From Paenibacillus uliginis N3/975 (lineage in GTDB: Bacteria > Bacillota > Bacilli > Paenibacillales > Paenibacillaceae): a stretch of 64,000 nucleotides of DNA. The stretch lies in the NCBI RefSeq assembly GCF_900177425.1, contig NZ_LT840184.1, positions 4,008,263 to 4,072,262 of the forward strand, given 5' to 3'. This document shows, piece by piece, positions 34,367-42,537 of this stretch. The stretch's first letter is position 1, and each line of letters begins with the position of its first letter. Below the pieces are notes generated by a model. The model was not told the DNA's origin. It made no database searches and saw only the letters and a list, made by a program, of their open reading frames with translations. The translations under genes and the position numbers were made by a program.

Positions 34367-34669
34367 TTAATCTCCAGCAAATAATGCTTTTACTATTCTT
34401 CTGTCTCTCAATTTAATTATTAGTTCATTTATTCTGGCATGATATATTGAATTGATATTGCACATGTACTGTTCGAAATCGTCTGCAAGGGCTTTCACTT
34501 CAATTTCATTGTATTTTGCAGTCCCATAGTAGTCCTTTAGCTTTCTTAATTGAATATAGCTATTCCAGATCTTATGATTTTGAAAAATTGCTTCATGGAA
34601 GGCGTCTTCTATAGGAAAGTAATATTGTCTTTGATTATTCACATCCGATAAATATCCATCAAGGGCCAT
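34367..34669 (-). CDS. hypothetical protein
   Basis: 100 residues from MALDGYLSDVNNQRQYYFPI; GGGAGG lies 7 bases before this ATG, so the start six codons earlier is rejected. The protein is soluble and mostly helical, with QLRKLKDYYGTAKYNEIEVK. No family is recognised. It follows repeat B on the minus strand and is therefore positioned as a cassette gene; no repeat follows it directly. Confidence 0.55.
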   Translation of the reverse strand: MALDGYLSDVNNQRQYYFPIEDAFHEAIFQNHKIWNSYIQLRKLKDYYGTAKYNEIEVKALADDFEQYMCNINSIYHARINELIIKLRDRRIVKALFAGD

Positions 34670-34694
34670 ATATTTGCCTCCCTTCATTGTATCT

Positions 34695-34829
34695 ATGAAC
34701 CGGATAAGCGTAGTGACTGGGTCCGGTAGGACTTAGCCTCTCAGGTTTGTCCGGCTGATTCCGCTTCCTTGCTTCTTCACTTCGGTCCGGACCGAGGGCG
34801 TCAGCCCGAAGCGTGAATACAGTGCTATG
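34695..34829 (-). repeat. attC-like repeat B (diverged)
   Basis: It has GGACTTAGCCTCTC and CCGGCTGATTCCGC in the middle and CGAAGCGTGAATACAGTGCT at the right end (plus strand), all shared with the family. The TAACGTT end is not preserved. It begins 22 bases after the stop of the interrupted gene at 34851. Confidence 0.65.
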
Positions 34830-35381
34830 TAATGCACCCAGCTTCCTCGATTATGCTTTCCAGACTATCCTTGCGTTTGTTATATCGTACTCACGTTCTT
34901 GTTCTACACTCGACTTATCAAAGATGCTCTTAAACTCAGGTAGAGCATCATGAATATCCTTAATAAACTTGTATTCTTTACTATCTAATTTATTTGTAAA
35001 GTAAATTTCGTAATCTCGAACCATTCCATTAATTATTGCAATTTGAAAAGTAGTAAACGGATTGGTTATCCCTCCACCATTTGTAATTTCATCTTCAATC
35101 TCATTTAATGAATTTAGTTGCCTTAAAAACATATCCTCATTGTGGCCTGTGTAATCAAATAATAAATATTCACCGGTCACTATTTCATTTCCCGTCATAG
35201 GAATATCTCTCTTCCTGAAATAAAAAATATTTTCATCAAGGTTTAAAGGGTTTCTTAGATGAAGATTATCTGCACCGATTATATCTAGATATTCAAGAAT
35301 GTAATTTATCGTTTCTTGAACTTCTCCAAATGAATATACCTCGTTTTTCAAAAATGTTTCTTTAGCAATTAGCTCTGCTAG

Positions 35382-36210
35382 GGCCTGTCTTCAAACCTAA
35401 GCCAACCAAACCATAATGGAAGCCAGTGTCAAAAAAGCTCTAAACGTACAGGCTAATTTATCGAACCGGGTAGCTATCCGGCGGTAGTGTTTAATCTTGT
35501 TGAAAAAACATTCGATTTCATGACGTTCTTTGTAGAGCCACCAGTCACATTCACGCTGAATCTTACGAGATTTTTTGCTCGGAATCACGGGCTGAGCCTG
35601 CTGCTCATGAAGAAAATCGAGAATATCATTGGTGTCATAAGCTCGATCAGCCAACACGTTTGCTCCAGCGAGTTCCATGCATTTCAACATGTCATAACCG
35701 GTCACACAATCATGATTTTGGCCGCCGGTGAGTTCAAAACGCAAAGGGTTACCCAGCGCATCTACAATTGCATGGATTTTGGTTGTTAATCCGCCTCTGG
35801 AGCGGCCGATTGCCTGAAATTGCTGCCCCCTTTTGCTCCGGCTCCATGTTGATGAACGCGAACAATCGTCGCATCGATCATCACATTTTCGAAGTCGGGT
35901 TCAATCGAAATCTGTTCAAGGACTCGCTCCCATACGCCTGACATTTGCCACCGACGAAACCGAGTGTAAACCGATTTCCAGGGACCATAATACTCCGGTA
36001 AATCGCGCCAAGGCGCGCCGGTTCTAGCAATCCAGAGCATGGCATTGAGCATGGTCCGGTTATTTTTTGCAGGTCGTCCTCCTTGTTTCTTTCGTTCGGC
36101 TGGCAACACGTCTTTGATAAGTTCCCACTGATCGTCATGTATTTCGTATCGTCTCTTCATAACCTGATTTTACCACTTATAATGCTAGTTTTATAGTTTG
36201 AAGACAGGCC
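35382..36210 (-). mobile_element. IS5-family element (two-frame, IS427-like), 829 bp
   Basis: The ends are inverted copies of GGCCTGTCTTCAAAC (35382-35396 and, inverted, 36196-36210). The target duplication CTAG lies on both sides (35378-35381 and 36211-36214). It carries one transposase in two overlapping frames and is inserted in codon 8 of a cassette gene. Confidence 0.92.
35397..36160 (-). CDS. IS5-family transposase, probably made by -1 frameshifting
   Basis: The first frame (36160 to 35786) starts MKRRYEIHDDQWELIKDVLP and contains the first catalytic Asp in NVMIDATIVRVHQHGAGAKG. It then stops soon after a run of AAAAGGGGG (minus strand, 35826-35834). Slipping back one base there gives QQFQAIGRSRGGLTTKIHA and leads into the second frame (to 35397), which has NVLADRAYDTNDIL (second Asp) and ERHEIECFFNKIKHYRRIAT (Glu). 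The A4G5 run is a plausible programmed slip site. All catalytic DDE parts are present, so it may be active. Confidence 0.85.
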
Positions 36211-36262
36211 CTAGTTTAGATATTTTTGTTTTCATGTTTTCTGAATCCTTTCTGGGTGTTTC

Positions 36263-36407
36263 GCATAACGTTCGCACGTTCCTGACGTTCAAGCGACTTA
36301 AGTGACCAAAGGGAACGGGTCCTCAGACTTAGCTGGTTGAATGTGTCGCTTGAATTCGCTATATAGAAATTCCACTGGCGACCGTGGAGCAAACGCGACG
36401 AATTAGG
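36263..36407 (-). repeat. attC-like repeat C
   Basis: It starts with GCATAACGTTCGCACG on the plus strand and has GACTTAAG and CAGACTTAGC, as in the other copies. The right half is diverged. On the gene strand the end reads GTTATGC. It lies 28 bases before the start of the interrupted gene and 70 after the stop of the GNAT gene. Confidence 0.65.
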
Positions 36408-36477
36408 AATCAGGCATCAAATTATATAATCCGGTTTGTTTAATATCCGCTCCAGTGTATTCAGTAAATATGCTCTT

Positions 36478-36969
36478 CTATTCTTTCGTACTAAATTCTT
36501 GCATGTATTTCCTTACATCATCTCTAAATCTCTCTATATAATTATCCTTTGTAAAATCCCTTATGACATTTCTCCAAAACGATATTGCAGGAGTGTTATT
36601 CTCCAATTGTACTACTTTCCACTTTGCTTTATACAAATTAAACGCCTTGATTGCAGCCGCCTTACCTATTCCTTGTCCCCTATATTTTCGCAGTATCATA
36701 AAGTCATAGATTACGTGTGTCGGATCGGGGTCAGTGTCCATATTCTCAAAAAGCACGACCAAAAATCCAACCTTAATTCCACTAATCTCAATAAAATATG
36801 GATTCCATCGAGGGTCACCCTCCCAATAATAATCAATGGTTATTTCATATTTTCCAAATCCGTTGTGATCCTCGTCTGTAAATTGACTAAAGTCATAGAG
36901 ATAAAATTGATATAGATTGTATAATACATCTTTTTCTTCTTTTCTTATTGGAACAAGGTTAATATCCAT
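36478..36969 (-). CDS. GNAT acetyltransferase (cassette gene)
   Basis: A 163-residue protein with the acetyl-CoA loop LRKYRGQGIGKAAAIKAFNL and a following KWKVVQLENNTPAISFWRNV helix. It is related in layout to the GNAT at 21693-22232 (loop, then VQ/LQ-x-N, then FWR). GGAG precedes the ATG. It lies between repeats D (47 bases upstream) and C (70 bases downstream), the compact arrangement of a gene cassette. Confidence 0.88.
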   Translation of the reverse strand: MDINLVPIRKEEKDVLYNLYQFYLYDFSQFTDEDHNGFGKYEITIDYYWEGDPRWNPYFIEISGIKVGFLVVLFENMDTDPDPTHVIYDFMILRKYRGQGIGKAAAIKAFNLYKAKWKVVQLENNTPAISFWRNVIRDFTKDNYIERFRDDVRKYMQEFSTKE

Positions 36970-37015
36970 ATGAACTCCAATTCGATCTTTTATTTTGTAT
37001 GCTTCTGGCGGGTTC

Positions 37016-37175
37016 GTCTAACGTATTTGTATTCACGAATCCTCACTGGCTTAAGGGGCGTATGCCCTGGGTCCGACGGACTTAGCCAGTGCACGGTTGT
37101 CTACCTGACTCTACTTCTCCGATATGCGCTTGGCAGACCAAGGGCGCTAGCCCGCAGCGTGAATACGGTTTTAGC
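37016..37175 (-). repeat. attC-like repeat D
   Basis: On the gene strand it runs from GCTAAAACCGTATTCACGCT to CGTGAATACAAATACGTTAG and then AC, so the last seven bases are GTTAGAC, matching the attC core GTTRRRY. Inside, CACTGGCTTAAG and CTTAGCCAGTG pair (plus strand). It lies 26 bases after the NTase stop. Confidence 0.8.
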
Positions 37176-37200
37176 TAAAGTTAACTCTTCTTCGAATTAG

Positions 37201-37899
37201 CTAGAGATCTTCCTTCTTGCTCAGAATTAAACCACCAACAGGGTTCAATATATAATTACATAACTTCTTTACTGCTTTATCATTATTAATACTTTCTTCA
37301 ATAAATCTAACAAATTCTGGATCAAGATCCCGCAACATATTAATTTGATATTTAGTCTTTACAGCCCACCAATTTCTTATTGTAAAATGAGCTTCTACAC
37401 AGACGGTCATAATTTGATTTTTAATCCACCTAGAGGTTAATTCATCAACCTCGTCGATGAAATTATTATACAACTCTGTAATTCGTCTCCGAATTCTTAG
37501 TATCTCATCTGTAGATACTGGAGTAGGACCTTGACCAAAAAATTTGATTGCTTCTTCTTTCAAGGCGCTCCATCTGGTTTCGTTGTAACTCCACCAGCAA
37601 ATGCCATTAGCCAACATTGAGGTTATTGTTCCAATATTGCCTTTCCTTTCATAGGTACTAATAACTTCATGATACCATTCCCACGGGGCAATCATTAATT
37701 GAAACTCATAATCTTTAAAAGTTCTATACTCTCTCCTGAATTCTTTGAAGTTGCCAATACAGCAAAGATCAATATCGCTATGATCGGTGGCAAGGCCGTT
37801 GGCATGTGAACCGCACAAAATAATTGCCTCTAATTCTGGTTTTATAGACTTATCAAAATTAATAAATTCATCAATTAATTCTTTAATTTGTGTTTTCAT
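37201..37899 (-). CDS. nucleotidyltransferase-domain protein (cassette gene)
   Basis: A 232-residue protein with the Pol-beta nucleotidyltransferase signature ILCGSHANGLATDHSDIDLC (GS-x9-DxD, metal aspartates). A C-terminal helical domain (about 130-232) resembles that of aminoglycoside nucleotidyltransferases and streptomycin-adenylyltransferase-like proteins. Such enzymes transfer NMP to a small molecule or protein. Whether it acts on an antibiotic is unknown. It lies between repeats E (38 bases upstream) and D (26 downstream). Confidence 0.8.
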   Translation of the reverse strand: MKTQIKELIDEFINFDKSIKPELEAIILCGSHANGLATDHSDIDLCCIGNFKEFRREYRTFKDYEFQLMIAPWEWYHEVISTYERKGNIGTITSMLANGICWWSYNETRWSALKEEAIKFFGQGPTPVSTDEILRIRRRITELYNNFIDEVDELTSRWIKNQIMTVCVEAHFTIRNWWAVKTKYQINMLRDLDPEFVRFIEESINNDKAVKKLCNYILNPVGGLILSKKEDL

Positions 37900-37936
37900 T
37901 TTTTTGTTCCTCTGCTTCTACGTATTAAGCAATTTC

Positions 37937-38010
37937 ATCTAACGTTTGTGTATCAACGAACCCTCACTTCCTCGAAATACCTCGAGCAGATCAGAGGGCG
38001 TTTGCCATCA
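37937..38010 (-). repeat. attC-like repeat E (internally shortened)
   Basis: On the gene strand the end reads AACGTTAGAT, an exact GTTRRRY core. It contains the CGAACCCTCAC start and the CTTCCTCGAAATACCTCGAG part of the family (plus strand), but the middle and far end are missing, leaving about 74 bases. Confidence 0.7.
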
Positions 38011-38019
38011 TAGAAAAAC

Positions 38020-38544
38020 TTACAAATTCTCTATATATGTGATAGTTTGTTTTATTAGTTCGTCTATATTTTTAATACTGTCTATAACTAATTCACCGTC
38101 TAAAGGGGTTGATTCTATGCCTCTATTAAAATAGTGTTGTTTCATTTCTTCAAATTCTGTGATTATATTGTTGGGATTAGGATTAGCCTTTCTTTGATTG
38201 AAACGTTCGGCCCAAAGAACCTCATTGCTACAGATACATAATATTGGTTTAAAGATTCCCTTGTTGTTCTCAATGTGTTTCTTTAAATCAAGTAATTGAT
38301 TATTAAAATGAAATGGGCAGTCAATAATAATATCAGTATTACACTCCATATTTGTTTGAATAATCTTTAATAGCATTTCATAACAAAATTTGTTTCTAAG
38401 GACATTATCCGAAATGTAATTGAAAACAGTATCAAAAATATCATCCTTTCTGATTATTGGTACATTCACTCTCTTAGCCAATTCATTTGAAATAAAAGTT
38501 TTCCCTACTCCGGCTTTCCCCCGAAGTAATATAATCTTTGACAT
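38020..38544 (-). CDS. P-loop kinase-like ATPase (cassette gene)
   Basis: A 174-residue protein with Walker A ILLRGKAGVGKTFISNELAK, the Walker B-like strand TDIIIDCPFHF and a lid-like NQRKANPNP segment. It resembles small AAA_33/zeta-toxin-like kinases such as shikimate- or chloramphenicol-phosphotransferase relatives. The target is unknown. GGGAAAG precedes the ATG. It starts 39 bases after repeat F and ends next to the shortened repeat E. Confidence 0.8.
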   Translation of the reverse strand: MSKIILLRGKAGVGKTFISNELAKRVNVPIIRKDDIFDTVFNYISDNVLRNKFCYEMLLKIIQTNMECNTDIIIDCPFHFNNQLLDLKKHIENNKGIFKPILCICSNEVLWAERFNQRKANPNPNNIITEFEEMKQHYFNRGIESTPLDGELVIDSIKNIDELIKQTITYIENL

Positions 38545-38582
38545 ACTTTCCCGACTTTCATTTAAATCTTTTGGTAATTTCC

Positions 38583-38759
38583 TATAACGTTAAAACATTC
38601 ACGAACCCGAGAGGCTTAAGCTGCTCCAGCGATCAAGCGCAGCGATTGCCCAGACATGTCGCCAGACTTGCTTCGCAGGGTTGTCTGCTTGCCAATTTCT
38701 TCCTCGAATTCTCTTCTGCAGACCAGGGCGTAGCCTGCAGTGTGAATGTTGTGTTATAC
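38583..38759 (-). repeat. attC-like repeat F
   Basis: On the gene strand it starts GTATAACACAACATTCACAC and ends CGTGAATGTTTTAACGTTAT and AG. The two ends are imperfect inverted copies (GTATAAC and AACATTCAC against GTGAATG and GTTATA). It begins 28 bases after the NUDIX stop. It is nearly identical to repeat H except at the last 25 bases. Confidence 0.8.
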
Positions 38760-38786
38760 GAAGACTTGCCCTGTCGATAAACCCCA

Positions 38787-39251
38787 CTAAACTTCTTCGA
38801 ATGTACTTTCGAAAAAGGGCCCTTCAACATCATTTATATAGTTTTCAATAATCTTTCTCATTGGTTGAGGAAGAAGGTTATGTCGGTCCATCTCATTTAT
38901 GGGTATCCAATAAAATTCTAAATGGCTCTCTTTTGATTCTGGATTCTTTCTATAATCTGCGTTTTCTAATTTAGTAATAAAAATATGGTTTATCTCTTGA
39001 TGATATGTTCCTTCATCTTCGTGTTCAGCTTCTACTGCTCCTATATACGGCCCGACTTCACTTATTAAACCAAGTTCTTCATTTATCTCTCTATACAAAG
39101 AGGTTCTAATACTTTCATGAAACTCAACATGTCCTCCTGGTAAAAATGTGTTATCCATTCCTATGCAATGGGCAACTAAAAGATGGTTATCGGTTAATAT
39201 GACTCCTCGAGCCAGCACGTGGTACTTTTGTGGTTGTTCTTCTCTTATCAT
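38787..39251 (-). CDS. NUDIX hydrolase, copy 1 (cassette gene)
   Basis: A 154-residue protein with the NUDIX box GGHVEFHESIRTSLYREINE followed by ELGL (residues about 39-62), all catalytic Glu residues present. AGGAGA precedes the ATG. It is probably a nucleotide-derivative pyrophosphatase; the substrate is unknown. It lies between repeats G (53 bases upstream) and F (28 downstream). A second copy with only a few changes (for example MIREEQPQ against MIKEEQPH) lies at 62628-63092 with the same two repeats. Confidence 0.92.
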   Translation of the reverse strand: MIREEQPQKYHVLARGVILTDNHLLVAHCIGMDNTFLPGGHVEFHESIRTSLYREINEELGLISEVGPYIGAVEAEHEDEGTYHQEINHIFITKLENADYRKNPESKESHLEFYWIPINEMDRHNLLPQPMRKIIENYINDVEGPFFESTFEEV

Positions 39252-39303
39252 CTTGAAGTCTCCTTCTAAAATTGTTGGTTTTTAATAGGGTTAGCACGTT
39301 TTC

Positions 39304-39465
39304 GTCTAACGTTCTTGTATTTACGAACCCGAGAACCTTAAGGGACCTAGTCCCGGCCCCGACTCAGTTAGGTTCGCAGGATTATCTGACTGATTCAACT
39401 TCCTCGAAATGCCTCGGGCAGACCAAGGCTCCGTCAGGGGCCACAGCGCGAATACATTGTTATAG
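39304..39465 (-). repeat. attC-like repeat G
   Basis: On the gene strand it starts CTATAACAATGTATTCGCGC and ends AAATACAAGAACGTTAGAC, so the terminal GTTAGAC is a perfect GTTRRRY core. Inside, GAACCTTAA pairs with TTAGGTTC, the counterpart of the CTGGCTTAAG pair in repeat D. It matches repeat I throughout, with changes mainly in the inner loop. Confidence 0.82.
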
Positions 39466-39551
39466 GATGTCAGCGTCATCTCGAATTACTTAAATAATAT
39501 CTTATATTGCCGCGGCACATCGCTTACTTATTCATTTCCGTCAGTCTTGTT

Positions 39552-39865
39552 TCATATTGCAAATTTGCCATAAGCTAAATACTCACGCACCTCAAGAACC
39601 TTACTGCCCCGAATAACAATTTCCATACCATTTTCAGAGTCCCATTCTGTGCCTCCACTCAGAGTTGCACCGAATGTATTATCGTTTCTATCGTAAGGAT
39701 TTCGATAAAGATCAACTTCCCCTACGGAGTAGAAGATTCTTTAGATGAAAACAGTATATCTGGGTTTGGGTTGCTTGCTTTATTCCAATGTGATGTTAAA
39801 ATAGATATCCCATCTTTTATAACCCGGTGTAATCTCTGGAATAAGTCACTTATACTATATGTACT
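39552..39865 (-). pseudogene. hypothetical protein remnant with a frameshift
   Basis: The minus strand reads LFQRLHRVIKDGISILTSHW and NKASNPNPDILFSSKES, then shifts frame and continues as IFYSVGEVDLYRNPYDRNDN, TFGATLSGGTEWDSENGMEI and VIRGSKVLEVREYLAYGKFA to a stop. There is no start codon: the left part is fused to the end of the acylphosphatase gene. The family is not recognised. Confidence 0.55.
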
Positions 39866-40220
39866 TTATTCCACTATTGTAAAGCTTTCTTCACCCTCTC
39901 TAATAGGCAGATCAATTATTGTCATTTTCTTTACAGACGCCCGTTTCAATGACCGCATGCAATTGACCAGAAAATCAATATGCGACTTTTCCCCCTTGTA
40001 ATTCTGCTTCCACACTCCCATCTTTTAAATTTCTCACCCATCCAGTTAATTTCATTCTTCGAGCAATACAATATATTTCTAAGCGGAATCCTACCTTTTG
40101 CATCCTCCCAGAAAAGGCTACTTTTTTTCTGACTATAGAGCTTGGTATAAATTCAGGAAACTTAACACGATTTGCATGCCAAATTACATATTCATTTCTT
40201 AATTTCTTAAAAATACTCAT
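39866..40220 (-). pseudogene. acylphosphatase with a one-base frameshift in a G5 run
   Basis: ATG at 40220 gives a protein with VRKKVAFSGRMQKVGFRLEI and TGWVRNLKDGSVEAELQG, the acylphosphatase signature with its catalytic Arg (GFR) and Asn (RNLKDG). A run of five G then shifts the frame to a stop. With four G it would continue as EKSHIDFLVNCMRSLKRASV and KKMTIIDLPIREGEESFTIV to a stop at 39866, a complete C-terminus. It carries an unusual 30-residue N-terminal extension. The defect may be real, slippable, or a sequencing error. Confidence 0.8.
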
Positions 40221-40303
40221 TCTTCCGCAGACCCCTTATACTACTATTTTTTTCTTTTAGATTATGGCTATGTTAAATTCTAATGTTGATATTTGACCAT
40301 AAG

Positions 40304-40332
40304 AAAACCGCCTTCGTTGAAAAGGCGGTTTA
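40304..40332 (-). terminator. intrinsic terminator at the transposon end
   Basis: AAACCGCCTT faces AAGGCGGTTT with a short loop; on the minus strand TTTTCTT follows. It would end transcription from the transposon before it enters the neighbouring genes. Confidence 0.8.
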
Positions 40333-40495
40333 TTGCTATCGTGTCCCGTTAGCGCAACGACTTACTCTGTTGAATTTCGTGTTCCTCAACATAAAGCGGC
40401 ATCAGAGAAGGCGGATCGTACCTTATCGCGGCCTTTAAACGACAAAATGGTGCCGATAGCCACCATAGCCCCATAGCCGCAACGAAATAATGAGC

Positions 40496-41410
40496 CTAAT
40501 CCGACAGTGCCCGCATGATGTTGGATTTCGCCTCTGCCGCAATCGCTTCATTCCCGTCATCGACCGCTTGCATTAAGATCAGTATGGGGATGTATACCGC
40601 GATCAGCCGCGCCAGCAGCTTCGTTTCCTCGTCCGCTCCTCCGTACGTTTCGAAAAACACGCCGCGAGCGTAAGGTGGTAAAAAGCTATAAGCAACGCTC
40701 AAATCGCAAGCCGGATGGCCTACGCTCAGATCGCCCCAATCAATGATGCCGGAAACGATCCCGTTCTCATTCACAAGCATATTTTTGAAATGAAGATCGC
40801 CATGTAGCAGTGCATTCACCGCCTCGACACGGTCCTTTTGCAGCCTGCTAATATACGCTTCGATCACACCGGACTCCTCCGGCGACAAGTGTTCAACCAC
40901 CTTAGATAGAAAGCCCTCCAATTTCACTTTGCGCGATGCTATGTCCGTCAAGTTTCGATGATCTTGCTGAACTCCGCACTTCAGCGCCGCCTGCACCGGA
41001 AACTCATGCAATCTCCGCAAAAATTTCGCCAGCGTCTCTGCCGATAAAGCCCGACGTTCTTCCGTCAAACCGATTGGGAAATCTCCTGGCACGTAGGCAT
41101 AGCCAAGAAATGGTGCCGGGTATTCGTCACTTGCTTCGCCATAAAACAACGGTTTCGGATAGGGGATGGTCATATATGCCTCCAGCTTCGGCAGCAGCTT
41201 CCCTTCCATACGAATCGAGCCAACTGCAATCGTTCTTCTTGGAAACCGGAACACGTACTCGTCACCGATGAGAAAAACCGTATTGTCCCAGCCCCAGCCC
41301 AATCGCTTCACTTGCTTCGATGACAGCTGAGGGAATTGTCTGCCGATCAGCGTCCGCGCCTGCTCTTCGTTAACCTCCCACTCCGCATCCCATACATTCG
41401 TTCCTCCCAT
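40496..41410 (-). CDS. aminoglycoside-phosphotransferase (APH)-family kinase, transposon passenger
   Basis: A 304-residue protein of the APH/choline-kinase fold. The N-lobe has LGWGWDNTVFLIGDEYVFRF PRR in order (shown in two parts; the last residues follow directly). The Brenner motif is ALLHGDLHFKNMLV with the catalytic Asp, and the metal site is GIIDWGDLSVGHPACDLSVA. Members phosphorylate aminoglycosides, macrolides or other small molecules in the cytoplasm. It lies 80 bases after the transposase gene inside the transposon, so it moves with it. Resistance is plausible but not shown; the substrate is unknown. Confidence 0.88.
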   Translation of the reverse strand: MGGTNVWDAEWEVNEEQARTLIGRQFPQLSSKQVKRLGWGWDNTVFLIGDEYVFRFPRRTIAVGSIRMEGKLLPKLEAYMTIPYPKPLFYGEASDEYPAPFLGYAYVPGDFPIGLTEERRALSAETLAKFLRRLHEFPVQAALKCGVQQDHRNLTDIASRKVKLEGFLSKVVEHLSPEESGVIEAYISRLQKDRVEAVNALLHGDLHFKNMLVNENGIVSGIIDWGDLSVGHPACDLSVAYSFLPPYARGVFFETYGGADEETKLLARLIAVYIPILILMQAVDDGNEAIAAEAKSNIMRALSD

Positions 41411-41490
41411 GAATTGTCTGCCTCCTCGTTCCTTACGTTATTATTTAGATGTTTACATTCCCTGGAAGTTACGCATAACTGCCCGTTAGC

Positions 41491-42537
41491 TTAACAAGAA
41501 TAAGCAGAAAGCCGAAGTTTGGTGTTCGTGTCGGTCACAGTAAACAGGCACGATTTGACCAACATATTTTTCTTATTCGATGCGGTATTCTCATATTCCT
41601 TGCTGTCTAAGTAACGAAACCACGCCAAGTAATTCTGCAAATACTTTGTTGCAACACCATTGAAGCGATCCATCCATTTCTTCAAGCGGCTGTGGTAGCT
41701 GTTTACGTTTTGGATATGGTACACGCCTTTCACACGTTGTTTTCCGTCGGATTTGAATCGGTAATGAGTCATGCCTTTTGAATTCGCATAGGAGCTAAAT
41801 GCCCTCCATGAATCAGTGCATAACACGTTTGAGTCAGATAGATGACCACCAATCGCTTCGTCTAATTTTGTAGTCCGAATACGTCCACGCCCAAGTACGC
41901 CAGAGTAAGTCATTTTCTGACGGTCACGGGCAACCAGCACGCACACTTGATCGTGGCTTATACCACGATATTTCGCTTTGCCGCCACGTTTACGTGGCTT
42001 GCGTTCGGCAATATTCCGCTTGCCCTTTTCCGAGTAAAGAAAGTAGGTCTCGTCCATTTCAACAATATCTTGAAATGCTTCGGTTGGAATCTGCTTCAGA
42101 GCGGAAAGAATCTTATGCCGCCAGTAAAACAAGGTGACATGCGTGACTTCATCGTTTAACTGCTCTGCACATTTTCTCAGAGAAAAGCCCTCAATCATGC
42201 ATTCGATAAAACGAACCCACATATGAGGTCGCCTCGTTCGTTGCAGAGGGGTGTTCGTAAGGTCATTGAATGTTTGGCGACAGGACTTACAACGGTAACG
42301 TTGACGTTTAACCTCTCCAGTGCGTGTTCTTACAGCGTACTTTCCAAATCGAACAACAGAATGGTTTTTGCAATGCGGGCAAACAAGTCCATCTTTATGC
42401 TTCTGCTCTTGAATTTCATCAATCGCTCGAACTGGAAGTGCCACTCCCTTGGTTCGGGACTGCAAAAAGTAGATAAGTTCTCGCTTACCATTATCGTCCA
42501 ACGTATCAGCAAGCTTTTTCAGTTCCTTTAAATCCAT
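41491..42537 (-). CDS. IS1595-family (ISXO2-like) transposase
   Basis: About 348 residues from MDLKELKKLADTLDDNGKRE, with GGAG upstream. An N-terminal zinc ribbon (CPHCKNHSVVRFGKY and YRCKSCRQTF) and helix-turn-helix are followed by the ISXO2 DDE-type catalytic domain: IVEMDETYFLYSEKGKRN, VLCTDSWRAFSSYA and NVNSYHSRLKKWMDRF. The family makes 8-bp target duplications, as seen here. The frame is intact, so the element may be mobile. Confidence 0.93.
   Translation of the reverse strand: MDLKELKKLADTLDDNGKRELIYFLQSRTKGVALPVRAIDEIQEQKHKDGLVCPHCKNHSVVRFGKYAVRTRTGEVKRQRYRCKSCRQTFNDLTNTPLQRTRRPHMWVRFIECMIEGFSLRKCAEQLNDEVTHVTLFYWRHKILSALKQIPTEAFQDIVEMDETYFLYSEKGKRNIAERKPRKRGGKAKYRGISHDQVCVLVARDRQKMTYSGVLGRGRIRTTKLDEAIGGHLSDSNVLCTDSWRAFSSYANSKGMTHYRFKSDGKQRVKGVYHIQNVNSYHSRLKKWMDRFNGVATKYLQNYLAWFRYLDSKEYENTASNKKNMLVKSCLFTVTDTNTKLRLSAYSC

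Larger units (their letters stand above)
34851..36235 (-). pseudogene. hypothetical cassette gene split by an IS5-type insertion
   Basis: The large part (34851-35351, about 166 residues, with SFGEVQETINYILEYLDIIG and NGGGITNPFTTFQIAIINGM) has no proper start of its own. Removing the IS and one copy of its CTAG target joins it in frame to the segment at 36211-36235, giving MKTKISKLAELIAKETFLKN as the real N-terminus, with AAAGGA before the ATG. The intact protein would have about 184 residues. The family is unknown. The gene lay between repeats C and B. Confidence 0.75.

Noticed and set aside
36970..37200. Plus-strand open frame within repeat D
   Set aside because: It lies in the attC-like repeat, has no ribosome site, and repeats of this family give similar chance frames at 38538 and 62483.
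38599..38833. Minus-strand frames of 62-66 residues within repeat F (also at 62440-62674)
   Set aside because: They are duplicated only because the repeat is duplicated; no start site or coding pattern.
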